DNA of 64,000 nt from positions 908,147-972,146 of the forward strand of contig NW_020170389.1 of the NCBI RefSeq assembly GCF_000524195.1. Direction: 5' to 3'. Position 1 is the stretch's first letter, and each line of letters starts with the position of its first letter. Source of the DNA: Echinococcus granulosus (taxonomy: Eukaryota > Platyhelminthes > Cestoda > Cyclophyllidea > Taeniidae). Below the pieces are notes generated by a model, which made no database searches, was not told the DNA's origin, and was given only the letters and a program-made list of their open reading frames with translations. The position numbers were made by a program, and so were the translations under genes. Below are positions 25,459-36,300 of the stretch, piece by piece.

Positions 25459-26184
25459 TCAGTTTAAAAGATTTATAATTTCAAAATCTCGACTTCGCTC
25501 TTGCATTTCAACAGCAGCATCCCCCATTTCTTTCGAATTCCACGCATCGTTTCGGGTTGATAAGTGTGCTGAAAGAACAATTAGTTCGCATAAGACGGAT
25601 AAAACACATTTTAAAGCTACTTGGGGAATTGGGCCAAAATTACTACAAATCGACTTGTATCCAGGATCGAGAAAGACAACATTTGCCATAAAAAAGCTGC
25701 GATGGACATCACCAGATCATGTAAAAATCCCTCAAAAGCATCGCTACTATTCCCAAATCAGACAACAATAGGACGAGAAATTGTAACGCTGTATTCTGAA
25801 TACCGATTGCAATATAAAAAAGAATGCTAAACCAACACAATAAGTGGAACCAGGTGTTCAAGAAAACGTGCTACAAAAACTGTAAATTGCACTCAATCTT
25901 ACCAGGAGAAGGCCTGAAATTATATCTACAGCCCCGTAGGTGTATCGGAACGTTTTACTTTCAAATAAACCATTTTCTCGATATCACGATTCTGTAACTG
26001 CATTTTTGATCGCATTTTGACATTTCAATTTAAGTACGAAAAGCTAGGCAATCAAGAACGGTAAGTCTACCGGCCACCAAACCTGCAGGTCTATTCATTT
26101 TAATCGCAAATCGCAAGAGGGAATAAGACAATAGAAGCCGATCCCGAATCGACTTCTTCAGCATTCCCATGAGCCACCGTAAAA
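25459..26184 (-). CDS. Unidentified multi-pass membrane protein, C-terminal exons only
   Basis: Family not identified. Five exons join in phase, in transcript order: 26184-26060, 25991-25959, 25913-25903 (11 bp), 25826-25713 and 25642-25459, with introns of 68, 45, 76 and 70 bp. The first listed intron has a GT start but a weak donor consensus (GTTCTT). The joined frame runs without a stop for about 155 residues: a basic segment (KKSIRDRLLLSYSLLRFAIK), AGRLTNRDIEKMV, at least two hydrophobic helices (around ILFYIAIGI and QFLVLLLSDLGIV), another after NFGPIPQVALK, and a polar tail rich in D, E, N and R. Charged residues are placed as in a real membrane protein rather than random T-rich sequence. 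Distant resemblance to TMEM161 and to PEX11 was considered and is too weak to claim. Upstream exons must exist but could not be fixed; the gene points away from PSMD6. Confidence 0.5.
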
Positions 26185-27161
26185 CTGGACAAAAAATACG
26201 GCAGATCAAATTTTAGCAATTCTGTGACATTCTTCACTTCATAAGAATGTGAGGAAGTTATTATCATCGGAAATAAACCTTTTTTCAGATGAAATGACCG
26301 GAGAAAAGGGAACAAACAAAATGGAATATGTGAGGACATTCATAACTTGCAACAATGGCATGCAGAAATCGAAACAATTGTCACACACGGAGCCACAACA
26401 TAACATTCCAATACTCCAGAAAACTACACTATTAATTCCCGACGTAACGACATCGTAAAGGAACCAGCCATCTACAGTAAGAGGCACTGGAAGGTCGCAC
26501 AAATCATAACCTAAAAACCTAGGCTCTTACAAGTAAAGCAACACAAGAGATGCCTTATTAATGTGGCTGTATAAGAATTATCTCTCTCGAAGAATGGATA
26601 CTGCCACGTCTATCTCAAGATAAAGAAAACAACTTGTAAATGAAAATCTAAAACGCTGCAGAAGGAAGCGTCATACACAAAGAAGGCGCCAACAACCGTA
26701 TGAACATTTAAAGCGTAAAGCACCCCTGCATGATTCAACACTTGCACCACGTACCTAAAATGTGTTCGCACCTATATCGCTTTAAACACACAGTGCAATT
26801 TTTATACATTTTAGGCATTTTTTTGCTGAACGTAGATGTTTTTTAACTTTAGGCTAATTTCGTAATTTGTATCCTTAAAATGACTGAAGAACGCATGTAA
26901 CAAACCTCTTCATTCTGTTTAGTTTTTAATAAAGTAAAGTATGAAACATATTTCAATATAGTTTTTTTGTATAAATAGTTTTTTTAGTTGGTATTGATTT
27001 TTGTAACTTGATTACTTGCGTGATTGAAATATTGCTAGGATATGGTACTTTTTACACTTAAAAGCAAACAAAGCAATACAAAACGGCTTGTAAAATTATT
27101 CTTCTTGTTCTACTTAACTGCCATCATCCCGCCCCACTGAATTTCACTGACTGGTAACATT
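26185..27161. other. Region between the divergent membrane-protein gene and PSMD6
   Basis: It presumably contains the missing 5' exons of the minus-strand gene and the PSMD6 promoter. Minus-strand open stretches at 26239-26502 and near 26640-26755 are hydrophobic and preceded by acceptor-like sequences, but no phase-consistent chain was found. The last 200 bp before the PSMD6 ATG is T-rich without a clear TATA box. Confidence 0.4.
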
Positions 27162-30100
27162 ATGCCCGCCGAGTCGTTCGAGGAAGAGGGGTTAGAGAGG
27201 ATTCCTGACCTCCGTTTATCGCAATGGCTTTTTGAAGCAAGCCTAAACAGGACTACCGTGAAATCGAGGTCGCGGCTGGTTAATTTAATAATGGATGTAG
27301 TTCGGTCAGAGAGTATGTCTCGATTCTCCTTGTTTTTTTTTCTATTTTACCTTTTTTGGTTATGTTTTTTGGTGGCGTGTCTTGGAACTTGCCTTTTATA
27401 AGGCACCACTAGTGTTCAAGGCATCAGTATGTACTCAAGCATCACAGCCTTTGCTGTTTCGGAGCATTGAGTCCATAGATTGTTAATATACCTTCCCGTT
27501 GAAGCGGGAAACCTTTCTTATGTGCCATTCTATTATTTCGATATCAATCTGGGAAATGAGGATAGTTATGTTTACCACAAATTTTTGCTGTTAAGTAAAT
27601 CCTTGCGTTTTGGGGGGAAATCATTGTGCGTTCCGCCTTTTCTAGTATGAATTCCACTGTCTCGTGTCACACACGTCTCTTTCTACAGTCACTTCCCCAC
27701 TTTCTTCTATCACTCATTAGCTACAGATTTGTGCAGAATTTGTGATTGGCCAGAAGTACTGATTTTTATTAGAAAGGAAGTAAATCCTTCTATCAGAGCC
27801 TTTATTGTACTAGAATACAAACCGAGCAATAGTTGCGTTGTTCCTTTTCCACTTTAGATATGACTCCATTCTATAAAATCGTCTGCAAACAACTACATCT
27901 TCTTGATAGTCAACAACTTATGGGAGAGATGCAGAGGGCGAACGATGATAGACTAGAAGAGTTAGACGAAAACATTAAAAAGGCTGAGGAGTCCGATGGA
28001 GAAACGGAAATCCGTGAGGCGATGATTGCCAAGGCACACTATCTCAGCAAGATCGGCAACAAGATGGATGCTTTAGCCCAATTTCGTGCTATTCTTGACA
28101 AAACCGTACTACCCGGATGCCGACTTGACATAACGTTTCACCTCATTCGTATGGGCTTCTTCTACAACGATCGGGACCTAATTACTACCAATATCGAGAA
28201 GGCGAACAGTCTTATCGAGGAGGGAGGCGATTGGGATCGCCGAAATCGGTTAAAGGTTTATCGAGGCCTTCACAGTCTTTCTATTCGTGACTTCAATGCC
28301 TCCGCTAAGCACTTTTTGGACGCAGTTGCGACTTTCACTAGCTACGAATTGATGGATTACAAGAGTTTCATCATCTACACCGTGCTTACCTCTATGATAG
28401 CTCTCAAACGCCAAGATCTTCGTGCAAAGGTGGGTTCGCGTGTTAATTTCGATCTATTAGGCTGTTGAAATTATGTATGTTTATGTGGCAGTTAAGGAGA
28501 GGGTCTTTACACCTATTGGGTCCGCTACTTTTGTACTACTAATGCATTTTCATTAATTCTTGCACACCTTTGCGACAACCCTATAATAAAATCAAATGAA
28601 GCAAAGGAAATTCCGTACAGATCTAGCAGAAATCACTGGATTTGGTTTTCTGAGTGTCAAGCTCTATTACATTTTTCTTTTTTGCGTTAGCGTAATGGTG
28701 CTAAATCGCTAATTAAGAAAACAAACGCCCTACTGCAATTTAAAATAGTTTGCTCATTGCTACCATTCTGCCAATAAAGCTAATAGGTATTTCAAGAAGG
28801 ATGAAGAGGGGATTCTCTCGGGTTGAAAGATGTTGTAAAGGTTTTTACGATTGCAAAAATCGCAGCATTGTTGCCGATTGGCAAATAATTTGAATGTTTT
28901 GCAAATGTAGCTGCAAGGGATGGGATTGATTTGTGTTTGAAGTAATGCAGATTCAATAGGTCAAGCGTTATTGCCATCGCAGCATGTGCAATTTAATGTT
29001 TCTTTGTGACTCGCTCAGTTGATTGATACGACGCTAAGTAAACTAGTATTAAAATTGCTTTTAAGTAAAAAGGACTTTTATTTTAGGTGATTATGGGGTC
29101 CGAGATACAAGAAGTCCTCCACAGCCTTCCTGCTGTAAGAGAGTATCTGATGTCTCTCTTCGAATGTAGATATGCAGACTTCTTCTTATACTTAGGTATG
29201 TCTCCTTTGAGGTAATGACATTGAACTCCCCTTCTATTGTCGTCTTCAAATGTGGTAATCTGGCGTTAGATCTCCGTCCAGTATTCGCCTACATAAGATG
29301 TTTAAATAACACCACAACTTATTACTTAGTTGTTTATTTATATTATAATACAAGTAGAATATAAAAAGCAACAAATGCTTACATTTAAGGCAAAAAATGG
29401 CTGCACTATTTGTTAACTATTACCATCTCATTTATGTTAAATGAAATCGTATTCTGTTTTCTATTGTACGACTTTGCTTAGTAGTAAAACTGTTTTGAGG
29501 GCGAAATCATGACAATAATTCGATCTAAATGGATTTCTTACAGATATTGTGTGGTAGCGTGTCATTTAGACCTTGCCCATCAGTATTATTATTTATAGAC
29601 CTGGCTCCGTATTCATTTTATGCTTCCATGTTTCTGTGATACAATACGCTCTGTATTGGGGAAGCAGCTATGTATTTCTTAGTTTACTACGAAGCCTTTC
29701 CGTCACACTTGCTCTCACTTTAAAGGCTTACTTCAGCTTTTGTGCATATTTGCCTAGTAGCAATGAACTTGAGTTGTTTATATCTCTGTTAGTGTTGCAA
29801 TCGTGTGTCTGAGTATTACCACGCTCAGGAGTCCGATATGCAAGTGATGTGAGCGTAAAAGCTGTCTTGTGCATTGGGATACGAATTTGGCGTTGTATCT
29901 ACACCAAAGATCACTTTACGATCGTGTTGGCCTGCATGATTACAGGGATACATGCTTATGCACACTTTTCACATTTCCTTATGCGACGCGAATGGATCAA
30001 TAGGTCAGTCGATTTTTGCTATAGATTGATCCAATTTGCTAATTAATATTGTAGGATGTGGGAATTGGTCGGATTAACACATTGGGCGTGAGCAGCGGCT

Positions 30101-33100
30101 TAAACCATTAACTATCAATAAATTAATGTAAATGAATAGTCGGACTTTAGCAGGTAGTCGTAAATAAAACTATTTTACATGTCCTACCAAATCTGAGCTA
30201 GTTACAAGTTGAAATCGTTTTTAAGGCGTCATCTTCTGCGACTCGAACTGCTTGTGTACATATAAAGTGGGTTTGTGTAACGCGCTGAAGTTATGCATCC
30301 TCGTCTTATTTCCAACTCACTAGGGTGGAAATTGTGTTCTTAATTATCTGGACTCCCTTTCCCTTCTTGATTGCATTTAACCTATGTGTGTGTATGTAAT
30401 TTATAGTTGCGAATCGCTCTTTTCCACGCTACCACATTCTTTGCTCATTCTTGTTCCTTCCCTCTCAGATAAGGGTAGGTGATTCGGTGAAGCCTACTAG
30501 CTCTCGTGTGAATTGGCTGAGGATTAGTTGCGCGAACACGAATGTGTCTATGGAGCAAATACCTTTGTTCAGAGTGCTTATTTGTTTCTTCTCAAATTGG
30601 AGAATACGCCTTTAGGTTGTTTTGGCATTTATACTAAATTTGTCGCTTTATCTGGAAATAGGTAGAAAAGTTGAGAAAATTGTCTGTTTTATATTTACTG
30701 TGTGTGGTTCTTTCGCTAATATCTAGTGCTAACAGATGTCAATGTGTCCCATTCCGCCATATTTAAGTTAATCTATGATTAATATGCCGTGTTTATGTGC
30801 AAAAGCTAACGTAACTTTCATAAGCAATTTTAATAAGCCAATTGGAGGATGATGAGAGGGAAGAAACTTCTACCGCCATTTTAGGCGATAGCGGTCATTT
30901 CACGGAAATAAGCCTTAAGCAGCATGTCATGATTATAATTTTTGAATAGCTAACACTGGGTTGCCTTGCCTAAGAATGTAGCTGTATTTGCGAATTTCAT
31001 CCTACTGTTTGTTTTTCAATAGTTAAATGCTTAGTTTTTGTGTTTTATTACATAATTTCTGATCTTGCTTAATTAATAGACCAGTTATGGGCAAGTGGTC
31101 ACTCAGTAGGCCCATTTAATTATGCTTCATTGGTTTAATGCATTTCTTGCCTTTGATAACACTCAATTAAACCACTTGATCGGCCTCCTGTGGCAAAGTT
31201 AGTATGCAATCAGCGACACTTTGCCTGAGGTTTCTGATTGCTTGTTAGGACCACTTAATGTCGAAAAGAGGTGGTGGAAGTCTACTCTATCTTGTAACTG
31301 ATTGTCCAATTTTCCTACTCGCAATCTTAAGTCATAAAACTTGTTCCCTACTAGATCTATTTTATTATTTTAAGTTACGTCAGAAAAAAATTAACTACCA
31401 TATAAGTCACCATACCAATATAAAGTCTTGCAGTGTGTTTGAAACATGCAGATGTTAGTGGAATTTGCATTTAAAAATTTTTGCTAGTTCTTCTGAAGGT
31501 CCACGATACACTCGTCTTCGTATCAGACTGGTGATAATGTAGAAGGTGCTGTAGGTCGAAACAAAAATTCTGCAAATTTGCCTCTTAATTAAGTCATCTC
31601 TCTTTACTCTATCCATGGCGGGATTACAGAAGTTTTCTATGAAGTCGACGAGAAATACAATAGTGAAGAATATAGTCATCACTACACCGTCTAGCATGAG
31701 TGCCTTCTCCAGCTCCACAAGCACCAAGTGAAGTACATTGCTTTCCATGCCGCTCTCGTCTTCAACACCAATGTCCTCGCCTTCTTGGTTCTTTCCCAGG
31801 GTTATTATTGTCTTCCTATAAAGGTACACTATTCCACATGCTGGTAGAAGGTAGAGATAGACAAAGCTATAAAGACATATCAAGTGTCCCACTATGAGTA
31901 CTTTGTGTCTGGATTGATCGCTGCTGTTTATCGGCACACATGTTTCATATTCGCTGGTATTTAGCTGCATTATGTCTCGGATGACTGGCATTACAGAAAC
32001 CATAACTGTTCCCGTGGTGGTGGTTAGGATAAGTTTTCTGAAAGGCAGTGGGCTTGTGGTGAAGGGACAGAGTAGTTTTATGTAATTAAAGGTTGCAATT
32101 ACCAGGTTGGTCACTGCGCGCATTCCCAGGCACATATCAAAAAGGCTCCCATTGGTGAGGATGCAGAAAAAGTGAAAAAGTGGCGTTTTAGGGACGAGTA
32201 GAAAGTAACCCAAATTACATAAGATCATAGCCAATTCACTTGTGCAGTCTAGTGAGGTTTGCACGAAAGCTATGAAGAAGGGTACGAGTGTACGGCCGTT
32301 ACTATCATGCATTCGTCTGCGGAAATGGTTGGCACAATATGTGTTCAGGAACAATCCTGGTATTGTCAGCATTATTGCTCCACCAGCCGCTATTTTGTTC
32401 GTTTCGCTTCCCATCACAGAGTTTATAAACTTCCGGTAAATTCAAACCCCGCAATTATCGATTTTTTACCAAGTTGTCGTTTATTGGCTAAGATTTTTTG
32501 AATGACAATAGGGTAGTTTTGCGTTTTAGCTGGGGTGGAGCAATTCATGCACTCGGACCGCTATTTGGCGGCCCATGCGCGTTACTACGTTCGTGAGATG
32601 CGTATCCGTGCCTACACTCAACATTTGGATTCCTATAGCAGTCTCAGTCTGGAAAGCATGGCTGCCACTTTCGGTGTAACCATGAGTTTTCTTGATGCTG
32701 AACTCTCCAGGTTCATCGCCAACGGTCGAATCGCTTGCAAAATCGATAAGGTCACTGGCATTGTGGAGACCACACGTCCGGACAATGTCAACTCCCAGTA
32801 TCAGGTTAAGAGTTCACATTGCAAGCACTTTTGTACATGTCATCCCAGCGTGCACTCCTTACTTATTACTTTATACGTGGTTTATTACTACAATGTTTCA
32901 GAGAGGAACATTCTATTATGAGAATTAACGACTAGTTTTTCGGCCCTTTTTAATGGAAATGATTGTCAGATTTCGTGAAAATGACGGTTTTTCACGGAAG
33001 ATGTACAATTATTACTTAATTTGTATCTATTTACCAAATAAATGCTTGGATACACGTTAGTGATAGCACTTTTCAGTAGAGTTAGTGAAAATTTTAATTA

Positions 33101-33272
33101 AGCTTTGTTAATGTTAATGAGCATGACGCACCTGGATTTCGGTCATTTGCAAGGATAAGTACTTTTACTGATGCCCTAACTACTTTCGTTCGCTTTTTTT
33201 CAGGCAATAATAAAGCACGGTGATGTTCTACTCAATCGCATCCAAAAGCTCAGTCAGGTTATCAACATATAA
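27162..33272 (+). CDS. PSMD6: 26S proteasome regulatory subunit Rpn7 (PSMD6), five exons
   Basis: Non-ATPase lid subunit of the 19S proteasome regulatory particle, cytosolic and nuclear. Exons are 27162-27312, 27858-28429, 29087-29195, 32530-32804 and 33204-33272, summing to 1176 nt or 391 residues (human 389). All introns are GT-AG, of 545, 657, 3334 and 399 bp. The N-terminus reads [15 protein letters not shown]. The RPN7 helical domain contains [31 protein letters not shown] and [12 protein letters not shown]. The PCI domain follows, with [36 protein letters not shown] and IVETTRPD. The C-terminal helix ends [13 protein letters not shown]. The match to the family is nearly gap-free, so the call is secure. 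The unusually long third intron contains a complete GPCR gene on the opposite strand. AATAAA lies about 52 bp past the stop. Confidence 0.97.
31361..31366 (-). terminator. Poly(A) signal of the nested GPCR gene (minus strand)
   Basis: TTTATT on the plus strand, i.e. AATAAA on the minus strand, 89 bp beyond the GPCR stop codon. This supports an independent transcription unit inside the PSMD6 intron. Confidence 0.5.
31455..32414 (-). CDS. Divergent rhodopsin-like GPCR, intronless, nested in a PSMD6 intron
   Basis: Seven-transmembrane receptor of 319 residues from the ATG at 32414 (a GTG one codon earlier is not used). Predicted helices lie at about residues 8-29, 42-73, 82-115, 127-148, 171-200, 235-262 and 280-300. 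Class A hallmarks are partly kept: a cysteine at the top of helix 3 (C84) and one in the second extracellular loop (C159) for the usual disulphide, a helix-5 proline (P191), and two N-glycosylation sequons in that loop (N152, N163). The DRY motif at the end of helix 3 is replaced by FNY, followed by IKLLCPF in the position of the usual second-loop proline. Helix 6 lacks CWxP, and helix 7 lacks NPxxY. A basic stretch RRRVYR follows helix 7. It may belong to the flatworm-restricted orphan rhodopsin families (PROF type), which is inference. The ligand is unknown. It lies wholly inside PSMD6 intron 3 on the opposite strand. Confidence 0.8.
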   Translation of the reverse strand: MGSETNKIAAGGAIMLTIPGLFLNTYCANHFRRRMHDSNGRTLVPFFIAFVQTSLDCTSELAMILCNLGYFLLVPKTPLFHFFCILTNGSLFDMCLGMRAVTNLVIATFNYIKLLCPFTTSPLPFRKLILTTTTGTVMVSVMPVIRDIMQLNTSEYETCVPINSSDQSRHKVLIVGHLICLYSFVYLYLLPACGIVYLYRKTIITLGKNQEGEDIGVEDESGMESNVLHLVLVELEKALMLDGVVMTIFFTIVFLVDFIENFCNPAMDRVKRDDLIKRQICRIFVSTYSTFYIITSLIRRRVYRGPSEELAKIFKCKFH

Positions 33273-33324
33273 AGTGTTGATGAAATGCCATTTTCTATTG
33301 TATTTGTTCAGCGTGTCATTGGCA

Positions 33325-33330
33325 AATAAA
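33325..33330 (+). terminator. Poly(A) signal of PSMD6
   Basis: AATAAA 52 bp after the PSMD6 stop codon, overlapping a second AATAAT-like run. The spacing is typical of short 3' untranslated regions. Confidence 0.6.
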
Positions 33331-36300
33331 TAATTTGCACAAATTCGTGCTTGTTTGTCAACTCCCGAACAATTTTTAGAATTTAGCATTTTCATCCAGC
33401 AAGATTCGCGAGGGCCCATCATTGAGCTTTTTTGACTCGAATGATAACATGACAAAGTGGACCAAGTAGTGGCTGTGAAAGATTGAGCTAACTTCGTGTT
33501 TAGCTAATTTGGCTACCTTTGACAAACTCATTGTTTGTACATCCAAGTGATTGCCACGAGATTCTAACGGCAGTGGAGGCTGGCAAATATACGTCCGTTT
33601 GGATTCATGATGCTATTTGTCGGAGCTCTTTTTATGAGTGTGGACGAACGCTCACTATCCTGCAACTCGAGACGTGTAAATAGTTATTGTTGTACTCCGA
33701 TGGGAAAAATTCCATCACTTTACTGATGCTGTCTCTCTGAACTCACCGTTTCCTGTTTTGCGTTCTCTTGATGCCGTTAAACAACATTCGCAGTAGTTAT
33801 AGTCATCGCAGACTTGAGAGTGTGCCAAGGAGCTATCCTGTGGCAGAACCTCATGGATGTCTGTTCTCCTCACCGGTGTTGTGCGTATGTTCCTGATTGG
33901 CCGACAAAGATCTTTGATGTTTGGCCACCTACCCCTTCTTTAACCCTAAAGCGCCTCCTCTCCTCCCTCCACTTTTCGTAGTTTTATGCGCAGGTGGTGG
34001 GGTGCACTGGCTGTGTTAATTAGAAATCTGCGCACATTTACAGCGCCAGGCGATAACACTATAAAATTTGAAAAGCTGAGGCGAACCAGTGCATGTTTGA
34101 TTCCTCGACCGCATTCCTAATTCTCATCTCTATGACTTGTCATAGTGACTGTGGCTCGGTCTCTGAGATCCGTGGCGCTAGCGATTAATGCTTGAAAGGA
34201 TCTCAAGTATCGAAAATGCCACAGCAACTTTTGTTGCTTTGCCTAATGACATTGGAAGGTTACGTCACGTTACTTCACTAAAATCCTTCATAAGAATGCT
34301 GTTTCCTTCAAACACGGCCTTATATTGAATGTCCGTAGCCATTAAAAACGGATTTTGTCAACTTATCAGACAAATATTTCGTTGAGTTGTTGTTTAATTC
34401 TAGACATCTTCATTACTAATGGCTTGGACTTTATCCAATACGTGTGAATCGCCAAGTCTGGAGCAGCTTCAACACAGATAGCTGGATGGGTTCGGTTTAA
34501 AACATCACGTTTAAGGTCCTGAGCTCAAATGCAATTATTATAATTCGGTGCTGATGGAGTCTTTTGTAGCACCGGTTTAGCGTCTACCCATTAGGACGGT
34601 GAGTACATTCGATGCTTACTGCATTGGTTTGGCACCTGACAGTGTAATGTGATGCCATTTCATTTAGCTAGTTTTATGAAACTTCTCGAGTATACCGTGG
34701 AATGGAGCAGTGTTTCAGCTAGGTATCTACAGCTGATTTTCGACGAATTCGCAAACACAGTCATTAGGTAAAACAGGTAGCCTTGCATTGAATTGGAATA
34801 TGAAGAAGGGTGAATGTGCTTCTTTACATCTGAGACATTTCGAATCGATTCACGGGAGCTCAAAATGGAGAATGAAATCCTGGACTTTAGTTGAATTTTT
34901 CTTCCAAAACTTCAAAAAACTTAGAATAGGATTTTAGATGGCTTCATTTGAGGTCTTCACATCAGTTGATCAACCGACCCATTTAATTGTTGTGCTCGAA
35001 GAAGCTGTACTTAAACTTCTTAAATGATGCATGCAGCAACGAAATTCGACTATCTTGCTGTATTTATTATTAAAAACTGGATTCACTGAGTTGCGTGACA
35101 GGGTTAAATCTGTTTTGGTTCCCACAGTCATTAATTTTTTGTGTGTTGAGTGAGAATAAAGCCATCGGGTTGAATTTGCGACGAGGCACGGAAATTAGCA
35201 ATAAGTTTAGTTCCTTCCTTTTTAAATGGAATAGATAAATGTATAAATTATGGGGAAGAAGTAAAAGCGCAATTTCTATTTGGAAAATGCAGTTGTTAGC
35301 AGAAGTTGCAATTAGTGGAAAATTGTTTTTATCTACTTATTCATAACTGGATCATATCTACAAAACACAATAAACCCCGCCCAAATTATTAACCGTTTGC
35401 CACACCACGCGTGGACATGAAGAGTTGCGAAAAGTGTGCATGTTTTGTCTTAACTAAACTAACTATATTTAAAAATGGAACCTAATTGGTATTTTAATTA
35501 GTTCACGCATTTGTTTTTGGATGAAAATTAGACCTTTACTGTGCAAGAAAATGATGAGATGTAGAAAATAGTTATTTTGTATTTCATTTTGATCTAATTC
35601 TGCATTTGGGCTAATGAGAGGACCTAAGAATCAATCAAAACAACGACTCCAATACGGCGAGTCTGAATTCGTGGTTAACTTATCCAACGCTTTGCACACA
35701 GCCGCTTGTGGCTATTTCATGTTACTAGACACGGTTTTACCCATTGGTAGTGGCGCCAGCCTCCAATTCTGAAGAAATGTTGGAACCTTAGGCAAATTGG
35801 CAACTAGTGTATCTAAAAACAACTAAATAATCGTCGGAAGATTTGTAAAAAACATAGGCCACACATGAAAATATATTTCTTTACACCCATATAAAAGTAG
35901 ATGATTCACAGATGAGACTACCATCTTAGTGTAGCGTCCCGAGACTCCCTGAAGACGAAAGAAGACACAATACTCGGGCAGAATATATATTCAGCACAGA
36001 GAAGGTGTGTTTGGGCTATTGGCATGGCCCGAAAGGCTAGCCCACCCAGCAAGGTATCCACCTGAGGGCTAATTCAAAGTACGAAAAAGTGGCGCCTCAC
36101 CAATACCGAGGGGTAAACCACCATCGTGTAACATTAGTGTTAGACTTTTCGGTCACTAGGGTACAGGCCTGAGTCATTGCAAAATAGTTCAAAAAAGTTC
36201 CCTTAATGCTAATAAAATGTTTGTATCTGAAATCTCCCCATAAATCTTACCTTTTCGTTTAAATATGGAGTAAAAATGTGTATGCGTAAGAATAAAGTGG

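Noticed and set aside
25459..26184. Assignment of the unidentified membrane protein to TMEM161 or PEX11
   Set aside because: A short AGR-x-KMV resemblance to TMEM161 and a GP-helix resemblance to PEX11 are both too weak, and under 1 kb remains upstream for a TMEM161 N-terminal half.
27437..27460. miR-2-like seed ATCACAGCC in PSMD6 intron 1, and a miR-219-like stretch near 31302
   Set aside because: Agreement ends after the first 9 to 11 bases and no precursor hairpin is evident.
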